A DNA stretch of 64,000 bases from Alentia gelatinosa (lineage: Eukaryota; Annelida; Polychaeta; Phyllodocida; Polynoidae). Within the stretch, counting starts at the first letter, position 1. Each line of letters starts with the position of its first letter. The DNA lies in assembly GCA_950022655.1 (NCBI GenBank), contig OX465584.1, positions 61,444,841-61,508,840 on the forward strand, written 5' to 3'. Below are positions 45,926 through 57,138 of this stretch, in pieces. The translations under genes were made by a program, and so were the position numbers. Below the pieces are notes generated by a model, which was not told the DNA's origin, ran no database searches, and saw nothing but the letters and a program-made list of their open reading frames with translations.

Positions 45926-46849
45926 GGTGGCCGAAAAATCGGTATTCTCCTAGGAGAATACGGATTTCCGTATTCTGCTCAGTAGCGATCTGTAGGGTCC
46001 ATAGGCTTAGTAAGGAAACTCCGTATTAAAGACTTGTCCAATATGTCCTGTATCCCAACGAGAAGGGTAGCTATAGGATGCAGGGACTGGAGCCAGTCTA
46101 TCCCTGAGCCTAATCCCATTGTTTTAACATCAGCTCCACGTCCATTATCAAAGCCCAAGTCATGTCTCCTATTCAAGGTCCTTTGCATATTTCCTTTTTA
46201 AAACACCTCACTGTCTGGCTCTCTGAAGAAAGCTTACATTTCTAGTTGTGTTAGATATGTGTTGCACTGCCGTCCCTTTGACGTCTGTTGTGGATTTAAA
46301 AAGGAGGGAGTTCATGGAGTACGAGTTGGTTTTGTGTGTACTGTTCACACAATGAGAGATGCGATACGCGAACTGATGTTAAAAAAGCAGGGAAAATGGT
46401 ATAGCAGGGCGAAGGAATACATACATCCTTTGGACGGTGTAAATATAGAAAAAAAGGATGGCATGTGAAACTTTTTTTTTTATAATTTTTTTTTTTTATA
46501 ACGAGCAATGCTCTTTTTTTATTGACCATACAAGTACAAATTACATGAAGTTTCATAGTTTCCTTAAGCAGATAACATTAATATAATCGATAAACATCTG
46601 TATTCTCCACCCTCACCAGTTGTACTTCCATAATACTCAATGTGTTAATGTCTAACGTTTTTATTTATGCAAGCACAATGACTAACACAAAGCACGGGTA
46701 TGGACCTAAAATTTATTGAGTAAATAGAAATACGAGAAAACTTTAATGGGTCCATAAACATAACACTAGAGATAAGAGATAGTTGACGAGCTATTGAGAA
46801 GCCCTACGGAGAAGGAGAGAATGAGAAATTGAGATTAAAGAGTTTTTGT
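45926..46849. other. No gene recognised
   Basis: Two frames of 69 codons (one per strand) have no recognisable domain. T-rich runs at 46470-46500. Confidence 0.35.
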
Positions 46850-46945
46850 AGGGTGGGTGGGTGGTTCCATCTTGTGGCGTGGCCACGTGACCGGAACACG
46901 TGACCAGGGCCATGTGAGAGTCCCTAGCAACGAGGAGTGAGTCCA
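46850..46945. promoter_or_regulatory. Promoter-like cluster: YY1-like, two CACGTG E-boxes, X-box-like site
   Basis: CCATCTTGTGGCG (YY1-like), GGCCACGTGACC and ACACGTGACC (E-boxes), then GTCCCTAGCAAC (RFX X-box-like), all within about 70 bp. No adjacent exon recognised. Confidence 0.35.
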
Positions 46946-47049
46946 TGACAACCGGCTCTGTTTCGCATTAAGGCCAACTCTTCAGTTAGCCCCTTTGTCT
47001 TTTTCATTTCTCATTGAACTTTCCATTTCTGGACAATAAGCTAGATCTT

Positions 47050-47345
47050 CCAATGGTAGTACAGGTGTTTTGTGCTGGATCTATTTACAAATCCAATAGA
47101 GTAATTGAAGTGGGATTCATACGATGGGATTCATGTACCTCATAGGGTGTTTGTCTCAGACGAATTCTGCTGGGATTCTGTACTCGAACACAATTTCTTC
47201 ATCTAAATTGTAGGCTTCCATTTCCCTGAGACATGTTTTTCCCCTCCAATTGTTGGCGACATTTACCCCTTAAAAGAAACAGAATCTCATGAGATTTTCA
47301 ACCCTGTGAGGTACAAAAGTCCTATCGTGAGAATTCCACTCTAGG
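47050..47345 (-). repeat. Dispersed repeat, CCCTGTGAGGTAC family
   Basis: Shares words with 34685-34920 and with 20680-20730 (GTGAGGTA...GAATCCCAC). Ends CCCTGTGAGGTACAAAAG near 47320. Confidence 0.4.
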
Positions 47346-47559
47346 TCAGAATTAGGATATAAAGATTAATACCAAATATTATGATAGCAAGAATAGTGGT
47401 TATAATTATACAGGTGGTGTGAAGTATTGATGAAAGATGACAAATGATGACAAGTTGGTTGCTCATTATATTTTTCACGTAGACCACAATTGCTTTATAA
47501 GTCATATAAGCCTATGAAGAAAGATAATTGAGTGAGATAATAAGACAATCAGTGGGCAG

Positions 47560-48235
47560 TCCATGCCTCCAGCAGTGAGGTACCTGATGTTTCCTTGGTG
47601 TAAAACAAGGGTCTACATGTACGATCCCACATTATTAAACTGGCCCCTGGACTGCGGCACTGAGGTACCTGGTGTCTTCTTGGTGTAAAACAAGGTCTAC
47701 ATGTAGGATCCTACATTATTAAACTGGCCCCTGGACTGCGGCACTGAGGTACCCAGTGTCTCCTTGGTGTAAAACAAAGGTCTACATGTACGATCCTACA
47801 TTATTGAACTAGCCCCTAGACTGCGGTAGTGAGATATCTGGTGTTGCCTTGGTGTGAAAAAAGGGCTACATGTGCGACCCTATATTATTAAACTGGCCTT
47901 GGACTGCGGCACTGAGGTACCTGGTGTCTCCTTAGCGTAAAACAAAGGTCTACATGTACGATCCTACATTATTAAACTGGCCCCTGGACTGCGGCACTGA
48001 GGTACCCAGTGTCTCCTTGGCATAAAACAAGGTCTACATGTACGATCCTACATTATTAAACTGGCCCCTGGACTGCGGCACTGAGGTACCTGGTGTCTCC
48101 GTGGCGTAAGAAAAAGGTCTACATGTACGAGCCTACATTATTAAACTGGCCCTGGACTTCAGCAGTCAGGTTTTTGGTGTGGCATAAGAAAAGGGTCTAC
48201 ATGTATAATCCTACATTATCAAACTGACCTAGGGG
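47560..48235 (+). repeat. ~84-bp tandem array, about 8 units
   Basis: The anchor CTGGACTGCGGCACTGAGGT recurs near 47647, 47731, 47816, 47899, 47984, 48067 and 48152. Each unit carries TCTACATGTACGATCCTACA and TTATTAAACTGGCCCC, which is the terminal repeat of the MITE that follows. Confidence 0.9.
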
Positions 48236-48460
48236 GCCGTTTCATAATCCAGGATCGTACATGTAGACCCTTTTCTGTACGCCATAGAGACCCAGAGACA
48301 ATGCGGTTCAATTTCATTCAACACTTATGGATGACCTAATGAACGGCCAATATTGTCTTAGCCAACAGACCTAAATACTATTAGACTATAACCCTTGTAC
48401 GAGGTACAGAAAAGGTTCTTCATGTACGATCCTACATTATTAAACTACGTTATCAAACTG
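48231..48460. mobile_element. ~230-bp MITE, GGGGCCGTTTCATAATCC family
   Basis: Left GTTTCATAATCCAGGATCGT and right (reverse complement GTTTAATAATGTAGGATCGT) are inverted. A last array-like unit (to about 48500) follows. Same family as 34262-34395. Confidence 0.7.
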
Positions 48461-48955
48461 GTCTCTGGACTGCGGCACTGAGGTACCTGGTGTCTGCTAC
48501 CTGCCGCTCATTGATCTGTGGGAGGTACTTCCATCTGTTACTGACAAACGCCATGTCTACAAACCACTGTCTCTGTGTACACAAGGTCCTTCGATTAGGT
48601 ACCTGGAGAACGGGTGGCAACTGTCTTATATGAGGTAAAGCACTAAGGGATGGTCTGCTTTATTGGCTATACCCAAGTTTATGATTATTATGAGAATATT
48701 TCTGAAGAGGCATTCCATGCAAAGAGTGAAATCAACGGAAAATTATGAAATTTCCAAAATACATCTGTACCTAGAATATATGAACCATGCACTGCGAATA
48801 TGATGAAATTTGATTATAAATAAAGGTCTCAATTCGATCATTTCATACTTAAACTTGGAAATGAGTTTTTCATTCTGAAAAATATATGATATTGTATTTT
48901 ATCGACTAGTAAAATATCAATCATGAGGATGCATTATTTACGAAATTAATTCCGG
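48461..48955. other. No gene recognised
   Basis: AT-rich; nothing recognised beyond the array remnant to 48500. Confidence 0.35.
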
Positions 48956-49290
48956 GCCTATCATGTTACGACGCACACCGATTCACGCCGATACGCTATG
49001 ATATAGACCTCCGAAAGGTTACGATTTGGTCATTTTGTATCGGGAGGTCTATCGGGAGGTCTATTGGCATGTATCGGTGGGAATCGGGAGGTCTAACAGC
49101 GTGTATCGGCGTCTGTGGGTGCTGGGCCTAACACGTTACGATTTGCACCAATACACACCAATACGCTATAAGATATGGACCTCCAGATAGGTTACGAATT
49201 GGTCATATTTTATCGGTGTATGTTTGGATGTCTATCAGTGTGTATCAGCGTGTAACAGGAGGTCTTTCGGCATGTATTGGCGTTGGTGGG
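48956..49290. mobile_element. Elements with GGGCCTAACACGTTACGA ends and TATCGGGAGGTCTAT core
   Basis: GGGCCTATCATGTTACGACG (48955) and CTGGGCCTAACACGTTACGA (49122) open two adjacent copies. Inside are CGATACGCTATGATAT and repeated TATCGGGAGGTCTAT. This seems to be the parent of the minisatellite downstream. Confidence 0.6.
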
Positions 49291-49299
49291 CGGCGAGCC

Positions 49300-50480
49300 T
49301 TAATTCAGGGTTTTACAAGGTTAACAGGCGGACGTAGACCTCCCGATAGGCTACGATTTGGTAATTTTGTATTGCTGTGTATCGGGAGGTCTATCGATAT
49401 GTATCGGTGTGTATCTGCATTGGAGGGCGCCGGGCTTAACATGTTATGACGTACATCGATGCACTCTGATACACTACGATATGGACCTCAAGATAGGTTA
49501 CAAATTGGTCATTTTGTAATGTTGTGTATCCGGAGGACTATCTGCGTGTATCGGTCTGTATCGGGAGGTCTATCAGCATGTATCGGTGTGCATCAGAAGG
49601 TCTATCAGCCTGTATCAATGCACACCGATACAGTCCAATACGCTACGATATGGACCTCCTAATAGGCCATGATTTGGTCATTTTGTATAGGTGTGTATCA
49701 GACGGGCAGGTGAGCCTTAATTCAGGGTTTAAGAATACCACATCCCCCTCACCCCTCATACCGACACCCACTCACTCTGCCGCTCTAATTGGAGGTAGAT
49801 ACATGCCTGTTGTGACCGCCATGCACCGGGCCTGACGCTAACTCCTCCAACACCTCCTCCTGCAGGGAGTGAGGTCGACAGGCGGACGTAGACCTCCCGA
49901 TAGGCTACGATTTGGTAATTTTGTATTGTCGTGTATCGGGAGGACTATCTGCGTGTATCGATGTGTATCACAAGGACTATCTGCATGTATCGGTGTGTAT
50001 CGGGAGGACTATCTGCGTGTATCGGTGTGTATCACGAGGACTATCTGCGTGTATCGGTGTGTGTCGGGAGGACTATATGCGTGTATTGGTGTGTATCGGG
50101 AGGACTATCTGCGTGTATTGGTGTGTATCGGGAGGACTATCTGCGTGTATCGGTGTGCATCAGAAGGTCTATCAGCCTGTATCAATGCACACCGATATAC
50201 TCCGATAAGCTACGATATGGACCTCCTAATAGGCCATGATTTGGTCATTTTGTATTGGTGTGTATCGGACAGTCTATTGGTGTAATGGATGGTGGGCGGC
50301 GAGCCTTAATTCAGGGTTTCACAATAGTACATCCCCCTCACCCCTCATACCGACACCCACTCACTCTGCCGCTCTAATTGGAGGTAGATACATGCCTGTT
50401 GTGACCGACATGCACCGGGCCTCATTCTACCTCCTCCACCACCTCCTCCTGCAGGGAGGGAGGTCGACAGGTGCTCCGTT
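49300..50480 (+). repeat. Tandem duplication with a 589-bp offset
   Basis: AGCCTTAATTCAGGGTTT, CATCCCCCTCACCCCTCATA and GGAGGTAGATACATGCCTGT recur 589 bp apart (for example 49741 and 50330). The second copy contains the expanded 32-bp array. Confidence 0.8.
49925..50165 (+). repeat. 32-bp minisatellite (~7 units)
   Basis: The unit is built of TGTATCGGGAGGACTATCTG followed by CGTGTATCGGTG. Because 32 is not divisible by 3, all three frames cycle with a 96-nt (32-residue) period, so several 90-140 codon frames arise by chance. Confidence 0.9.
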
Positions 50481-50561
50481 AAGTGTGGGAAGCCAGGATG
50501 TGGCTTCGTCTTAAAAGTGGCTTCCTGCGGCTGCTCGTCAAAGTGGGTCAAGTTACTACTG

Positions 50562-50690
50562 TTTATCTCACTCCTGGTATTTTTCCCTATACACTTAGCA
50601 TGGGAACTCGTATTCAACGCCTGTTGGGTATTTAGAAATAATATTCAATGGAGGTTTATGTCACGATTATGTGACGAAGTGTCACTGGAT
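50562..50690 (+). mobile_element. Composite element, copy 12, partial (subfamily d-like)
   Basis: Box TTTATCTCACTCC, core-like CTATACACTTAGCATGGG and GAACTCGTATTCAACGCC match the left part of 40707-40836. The inverted box and large hairpin are absent; only a small GTCACGATTATGTGAC palindrome remains. Confidence 0.6.
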
Positions 50691-51039
50691 TTATTTTGAT
50701 TATTGCCGACGGCAGAGGTTTGTTTTATCATCAATTTTACCAAGTATTTATCACATACAGACACAGTATACCTGTTCTTATGTTATTATATACCTTAAAA
50801 TATCAATTTTTTTACTTTTTGGATTTCACCGCCGTCCATGTCCCGTATACCCCGCACATCACCTAGGTGTCGTACGGATATTAATGGGTAGGAGCGGGCC
50901 GCATGTGTAGGATATACTACCACAGGTATATAATGATACTGTTTCTTTCCAAACTTCTTCAGTGTTACTATAAATTACTATAAAATAACAATCAATATTT
51001 CCTTGACTTTTTCTTTGAACAGGTCCCCTTTGGCAAAAT

Positions 51040-52520
51040 GTGTATTTCTCTGGTAACTTATCCCATAGAGACACACCTACACACTTGTCCCATAGAGACC
51101 CACCTACAAACAGTGGCGGCTTTATATATTTTTCGGGGTGTTTTTTACTTCTCGTCCCTACTTCTGTCCACTGCCACGACCCACTGATGATTAGTGCCAG
51201 GGAAAAAGCCCATCACCCACTATCCTCCTTACACTCAAGTGGCGGTAGCTGAAGTGGTAGCTTCAGTTATAGTGGTGGTAGTGATAGTGGTAGTGATAGT
51301 GGTAGTGGTGGTGGTGAGAAACCCCAGTGAGCGTGACCTCTCCTTCCCCCATTCTCCCCTCACGAGTAGCTTAGATGGTAGGAGTGATTCTCTGAGTTAT
51401 CAAAGCACACAATATGTACCTGGGTACAAAGATACATGGTGTATTACGCAATATGTACATAATTACTATACCTCTATGGGCGGTATGTATTTACACTGAG
51501 TTTGTGCATACTTTTATAATAATAATGTTATTTTCCTAACTTTATCAGTGTTTCTATAAATTAATATAACTAACAATTACTGTTTCCTAGACTATTTATT
51601 TAAACAGGTCCCCTCTTGTCAAATGTATATTTCCTTTGGTAACCTATCCCATAGAGACCCACCTACAAACAGTGGCGGCTTCATATATTTTTCGGGGTGT
51701 TCTTTAACTTCTCGTCCCTACTTCTGTCCACTGCCACGACCCACTGATGATTAGTGCCAGGGAAAAAGCCCATCGCCTACCACCCTCCTTACACTCAAGT
51801 AGCGGTAGCTGCAGTGGTAGCTGCAGTTATAGTGGTGGTAGTGATAGTGGTAGTGGTGGTGGTGAGAAACCCCAGTGAGCGTGACCTCTCCTTCCCCCAT
51901 TCTCCCCTCACGAGTAGCTCAGAAGGTAGGAGTGATTCTCTGAGTCGTCAAAGCATGCAATATGTACCTGGGTACAAAGATACATGGTGTATTACGCAAT
52001 ATGTACATAATTACTATACCTCTATGGGCGGTATGTATTAACACTGAGTTTCTGCGTAGGTATATAATACTAGTGTTTCTTTCCAAAACTTTATCAGTGT
52101 TACTATATATTACTCTAAAATATCGAATTTTTTTTTCTTTAAACAGGTCCCCTATGGTCAAAATGTATATTTCCTTTGGTGACCTATCCCATAGAGACAC
52201 ACCTACAAACAGTGGCGGCTTCATATATTTTTCGGGGTGTTTTTTAACTTCTCATCCACACTTCTGTCCACTGCCACGACCCACTGATGATTAGTGCCAG
52301 GGAAAAAGCCCATCACCCGCCACCCTCCTTACACTCAAGTAGCGGTAGCTGCAGTGGTAGCTGCAGTTATAGTGGTGGTAGTGATAGTGGTAGTGGTGGT
52401 GGTGAGAAACCCCAGTGAGCGTGACCTCTCCTTCCCCCATTCTCCCCTCACGAGTAGCTCAGAAGGTAGGAGTGATTCTCCGGGTCGTTACGGCGCCACA
52501 AACCGCTCTCACCAAGTGTG
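51040..52520 (+). repeat. ~550-bp tandem repeat, three copies
   Basis: ATGATTAGTGCCAGGGAAAA recurs at about 51185, 51745 and 52285. Each unit holds CAAACAGTGGCGGCTT, a (GGTAGT)-rich stretch, and TCACGAGTAGCTCAGA-GGTA. Units 2 and 3 are more alike than unit 1. The frames of 77-101 codons in each unit are repeats of the same low-complexity valine-rich stretch and are not supported as genes. Confidence 0.85.
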
Positions 52521-52652
52521 CAATTAGTCTCCAGGCATGCGCAGTCGGGACCTAGACCGGATGGGCCATCTGACCCCCCGCCAGATGGCGCATGGGTCGC
52601 CGCTAGGGGGCAGTGCGGCGGTCTAGGGGGCAGTGCGGAGGAGGGGGGGGTT
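52521..52652. other. No gene; CAGTGCGG words repeated
   Basis: CTAGGGGGCAGTGCGG occurs twice in tandem near 52603-52640. Confidence 0.5.
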
Positions 52653-53275
52653 GGTGTGGAGTAGACAGGTGAGGGGTAGGAGGAGGAAGTGGTTGGAGGG
52701 GTACTTGGAGGTGCCTAGAGGTGTGATTCGGTTGACGTTAATAGCTCTCTAGCTTGTTCTCATCTTTTCTGGAGCATCTCTCTATCTAGATTTCCCGTCA
52801 CTGGAATTTAACCTGTTCTTGCAGCGTGATGCCTTGAGACATCAACTGGGGATGTCCAAGTGGCATCAATGGGGCATCAATTCCTGAGATTTCTGAAATC
52901 ATTGTTTTTTTTGTAATGAAATAGGAATTACTTGATCAATAGAAATGGTGTTTCTTGATGATGTAGATGTAAATGTGTAGGGGTGGGATTTCTACTTACA
53001 TTTATCTCATAGATTCGGTCTAACCCAAAGTAAGTCTAATTGAACAAATTGGATGTTGAACTTCCCAAACAAAGAAACAAACTGATACTACTACCTTGTG
53101 GGTGCGGGAGTGGGTGGAAGTGTGGAGTAGACAGGTGAGGAGTGGGAGGAGGAAGTGGTAGGAGGGGTTCTTGGAGGTGCCTAGAGGTGTGATTCGGTTG
53201 ACGTTAATAGCACTCTAGCTTGTTCTCATCTTTTCTGGAGTATCTCTCTATCTAGATTTCCCGTCACTGGACTTT
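52653..53275 (+). repeat. ~150-bp segment duplicated ~462 bp apart
   Basis: GTGTGGAGTAGACAGGTGAG to TTTCCCGTCACTGGA occurs at about 52653-52803 and 53115-53273. Between them lie a TGCCTTGAGACATCAA block and a SINE tail scrap (AAATGTGTAGGGGTGGGATT, 52970). Confidence 0.8.
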
Positions 53276-53621
53276 TTTGTTTTGTTTCATAGGATGTTTA
53301 TTGCATTTAACGTATAGTACATCAAGAAGTCCATGTTGCTTATCAATACCTTAAAAACTAGTTACATAATTTCCAGAGCATATCTTGTGTACATTCAATG
53401 GACAGGTTTGTGATGCCAGGTTAAGAGAGCCGCAACACCTTCGTCAGACGTGCCTTATATCGGATTTACTATTTGACAATTTCACACTTTATACCCTTCT
53501 TACTTTCACTCCCCCCTTTTTTACCTTTTTTTTTCTTCAAACATTAGCTGTGTAAGAAAGATGTTTTCTTAAATGAATACACACAGTAGTTACATATCAC
53601 AGGATAAAAAAAGAATCATTT
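53276..53621 (-). mobile_element. 346-bp retroposed sequence with poly(A), AATAAA and 14-bp target duplication
   Basis: CGTCACTGGACTTT flanks both sides (53262-53275 and 53622-53635). Read on -, the insert ends GCAATAAACATCCTATG followed by an A-rich tail (AAACAAAACAAAAAA). That gives a polyadenylation signal and a tail at the proper spacing. These are the hallmarks of LINE-mediated retroposition of an mRNA 3' end or a LINE 3' end. No coding frame remains. The duplicated segment at 52653-52803 provides the empty site. Confidence 0.85.
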
Positions 53622-53635
53622 CGTCACTGGACTTT

Positions 53636-54240
53636 AACCTGATTGTGCTGGGTGATGCCTTGAGACATCAACTGGAGGTGGCCAAGTCATGCTTGAGGCA
53701 TCGATTCCTGAGATTTCCGAAATCATCGTTTTTGTAATGAAACTTTTTTCATCTTTTCTGGAGGATCTCTCTATAGCCATGTTTCCATTGACCGACAAAC
53801 GAGGTGTAGATTTGTGTGTTCTCCCAATAGCCTATTTCCATTGGCCATCACCGTTATACAGTCAGGAACCCACAACGGACACTAGCACTGCTGGCAGAAA
53901 ACGGAAAAAGGCTATTAGGAGAACACAGAAAATTAACACCGTGTTTGTCGGCTAATGCAAAAAGGCCCTATTTAGATTCGCCGCATGGGACCCGTTTGTG
54001 TGGGGTGATGCCTTAAGCATCAACCAGAGGTGTCCAAGTGATGCTCAAGGCATCAATGGGGGTTGGCTGGGTAGTGCCTCAAGGCATTTATTCTGGAGAT
54101 TTCTGAAATCATTGTTTCCGCAGCATAGCCTTCAGGCATCAACGGGGGCTGGCCGGATGATTCTGTGAGGCTTTATACCCAGGATTTCTGAGAATAGTGT
54201 CTTTTCTGTAATAAAATGGGAAATAATTGATCAATAAACA
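53636..54240. repeat. Cluster of TGCCTTGAGGCATCAA repeats
   Basis: GATGCCTTGAGACATCAACT, GATGCCTTAAGCATCAACC, TGCCTCAAGGCATTTAT and CATAGCCTTCAGGCATCAAC occur in succession, each followed by an AGATTTCTGAAATCATTG phrase. A tandemly amplified short palindromic element. Related single copies at 42.1 and 52.8 kb. Confidence 0.65.
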
Positions 54241-54540
54241 TGGAATGTAACACAATTCGGATTTTAGGTGAAAAGAAAAAATGTGATTAATGTGCTATAT
54301 AGATATATGAGCACTATAAATATTATATCATTCGATTAAATCTAAATCATACTGAAATTATGATTCTACCACAATTATATATTTCAATTTTGTTAATGTC
54401 TCAAAAGTAATTAGCTAATAAATAATGTAAATATAAAATACCCCTAAAAGATTATTCAGATTCATTCAATATATCCACAAATTCTGCCTGAGATCTAGAT
54501 TGATTGACAGATTGAATCATGAGCCAATCGTGACTATGGT
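54241..54540. other. No gene recognised
   Basis: AT-rich; nothing recognised. Confidence 0.35.
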
Positions 54541-54700
54541 TTATTTTTTTGTCCTCCAAAGCCACTCCGACGGTCTACGATAGACATCCATGTCCATGAT
54601 TAGAATTATGGGGGTCCTCGCAATAGGCTACGATTTTACTATTTCCAGGAATTCTATCGTAGACCTTTGGCGTTGGTGGGGGCAGGGCCTTAAACTTCAC
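54541..54700. mobile_element. Fragment related to the 48.9-50.3 kb TACGAT element family
   Basis: CCGACGGTCTACGATAGACA, CAATAGGCTACGATTTTACT and CTATCGTAGACC followed by GGCAGGGCCTTAA resemble the 49-50 kb elements and the MITE at 3723. Boundaries unclear. Confidence 0.4.
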
Positions 54701-55239
54701 CAGACATTTAACTCTTCTGTCCTCTTACTTTACCCTGATGCGTTTTCGCTGGAGTTGACTTTACAGAGAGTATTTCTAGAGTCCTGTTTTAGCATTCGTG
54801 TCGATTTAAACTGTAAGTGACTTGAAAGACACTTACCGAAAGAATCTTTAAAAGCAGATTTCTTTAACTCACAAGGTTTTTCACAAGACTTCCCTAGCAG
54901 AACCTTGGAGCAACATGAGCATCCATCGGCACACAGCTCCCCTTTTTAACTCTGTTCAGTTTTTTTTTTCATTTTCTTTCTTCTTCATCTCATATTTAAC
55001 AGATTCTATTATAAACATGGCACCTTGTCACCAGCCTTCATCCCTGTCTCGCTAATGGGTGCTGGTATAAATTATTCAGAGACCGCCTTTTTAGGCATCA
55101 TCAGGCCTAAATTCAGCGCGTCAGCATTGCTGTGCATTGTGAACTGTCAACTGGCATCCTTCACTTTTATTTTCGATTCACCACTTTTATTTTCACTTCA
55201 CCACGCTTTATGTATCCTTATTTATTCATTCATTACTTG
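54701..55239. other. No gene recognised
   Basis: Nothing recognised. Confidence 0.35.
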
Positions 55240-55650
55240 CACTGCCCGAAAACCACCATTTTATTCACATATACGCCTTCACGGAAGTGCATGTATTGGC
55301 TGAATATTGACTTGTTTTCATTTATATACGCCCAGGCCTTATATACGACAGACACGTTTTGGCTGTATTTCACACCCGGCGTATATGACAGAAAATACCC
55401 TCTGCCCACACCCCTTCCCGCCCCTTTGTGTTGGTAGAAGTACAGGTGTCCTCAGTAGGAAGCCCTCCCCCCCCACCCCCCGCCACCTTCCCCCGCCCGC
55501 TCTCAGTGAAGCCCTGTTCACTGGACGCTTATATATACGCCCACAGATGAGGTGTATACACATGGAGATTAAGACGATCTTGTAGACGCAAAATACCTAC
55601 TTATAGACGCCGGGCGCATTCATATGTAAAATGATGGTTTTCGTGCAGTG
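55240..55650. mobile_element. ~411-bp MITE, CACTGCACGAAAACCAC family, copy 2
   Basis: Left CACTGCCCGAAAACCACC and right GGTTTTCGTGCAGTG. Shared interior TTGGCTGAATATTGACTTGT and GGCTGTATTTCACACCCGGC with 29887-30393. Confidence 0.78.
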
Positions 55651-56285
55651 TTGTATATATATAATTTGTATTTCCGCATGTAAATGGAACAAGTGTCTTT
55701 GTGTATTCGTATCTGACAGTGGAAGATCTTAACAATGAGAACTGTATGTATATAATAACAAAAACCTAAAAAAACCACCAGGCTATGCCTCCCATATCTA
55801 ATGCACTGTAGCCTCAGGCTTGCTTCTCCTTATCCCGATCTGAAACCACAATCTTTTTTTCTAAATATTTTTAGATGTTTCTTGAAAGCTCTCAGTATCA
55901 ATACCTCCATCAGAAAACCCTGCTACGCTACATTAAAAACCTGCCATGAGCCAGATTGTAACCTGAACTCCTTTCCCAGTGAACGAATTAAACCAAAAAA
56001 AACCTGCGCCTATCAGGCTTTCTTGCCCGGGGTAGGTTAGGCGTGGATTAGGCCCTGTAGATTAGTGTGGCGCAGAATGGCGGTGTTGGGGGCTGGAGGG
56101 ATCAAGTGGTTGTCGTGTTTCATTAGTTAACACCCGACGTAGACCTGACGGCTATGATCCATCACGGACCACTTAGTGCGGACATTACATCAGACCGTTC
56201 TACCGTCACCAGAACCGGGCCGCGGCGAGGAAACTTTACACGGAAAAAAAAAACACTGACTGCTGCCTGATGGCGCATGAAACAG
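55651..56285. other. No gene recognised
   Basis: Nothing recognised. Confidence 0.35.
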
Positions 56286-56628
56286 CAGCACCTGCTACCC
56301 AAACATGCAGCCTGCCACCCGGAGCATGCAGCCTGCCACCCAAAGCATGCAGTCTGCTACCCAAAACACACAGTCTGCCACCCAAAACACAAGCGTGTCA
56401 CCTAAAACATACAGCCTGTCACCCAAAAACACACAGCCTGCCACCCAAAATATGTTGCGTGTCACACAAAACATGCAGCCTGCCACCCAGAAATGCAGCC
56501 TACCACCCGAAACATACAAACTGCCATCCAAAATATGCAGTATGCCACCCAAAACATGCAGCCTGCCACCCAAAACATGCAACCTGCCACCCAAAACATG
56601 CAACCTGTCACCCAGAACAGGTAGTCTG

Positions 56629-56687
56629 AGACCTGAGACCGAGACCGATTTCCATACTGCATAGAAATCGTTCTCGTTCTCAGGTCT
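56629..56687. repeat. 59-bp stem-loop
   Basis: AGACCTGAGACCGAGACCGA pairs with its near-complement ending TTCTCAGGTCT around the loop CCATACTGCATA. No evidence of expression. Confidence 0.55.
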
Positions 56688-56821
56688 ATCTCTCCTGAAA
56701 AATCTACTTGGTCATTACTGATGTTCTATTTATTAAACTACTCACTTTATTGTATTTCATACCTGTACTCACCTTACCTGAGCCTTCTGTAAGCCTATTA
56801 GTTAGGCAAAAGGCACTCTAC

Positions 56822-56900
56822 CATTTAAACTGGAGCTGCTGGAAGATGGGAGTCTAGTACACCCAAGCACCACTTCAGTATAAATAAAATTCTTTAAAAA
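56822..56900 (+). mobile_element. A-tailed retroposon end, copy 1
   Basis: AACTGGAGCTGCTGGAAGAT through CAGTATAAATAAAATTCTTT and an A-run. Parallel to 60349-60441 (CTGGAGCCGTTGGAAGATGG, AGTATAAATAACAATTCTTA, then 13 A). Confidence 0.55.
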
Positions 56901-57138
56901 AAGGGTCTGCCACCCAAAACATGCAGCCTGCCACCCAAAACATGCAACCTGTCACCCAGAACATGCAACCTGACACCCAGAACATGTAGTCTGTCACCCA
57001 GAACATGCAGTCTGCCACCCACTGCTTGTAAGCTACTGCCAACTGCAGATAGTACACAGGCCGCCACCCACTACCATTCACATCTAGTACACATCCTGCA
57101 ACTAACCGCCAACTGCATTTAGTCCACATCCTGCCACC

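Larger units (their letters stand above)
56286..57137 (+). repeat. 21-bp minisatellite in two blocks, split at 56629-56905
   Basis: The unit ACATGCAGCCTGCCACCCAA plus one base recurs about 17 times in 56286-56628 and about 6 times in 56906-57030, decaying toward 57137. As 21 is divisible by 3, 7-residue peptide repeats appear in all frames; these are artefacts. The intervening piece contains a hairpin and an A-tailed scrap. Confidence 0.9.

Noticed and set aside
46259..46468. 69-codon plus-strand frame
   Set aside because: No domain, no repeat partner and no splice context to judge it.
51905..51960. tRNA-like TAGCTCAGAAGGTAGGAG segments in the ~550-bp repeat
   Set aside because: Only the D-arm-like word is present; no matching B box or acceptor stem seen.
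56629..56687. Candidate microRNA precursor
   Set aside because: Stem-loop only; inside repeat DNA, no conservation or expression evidence.
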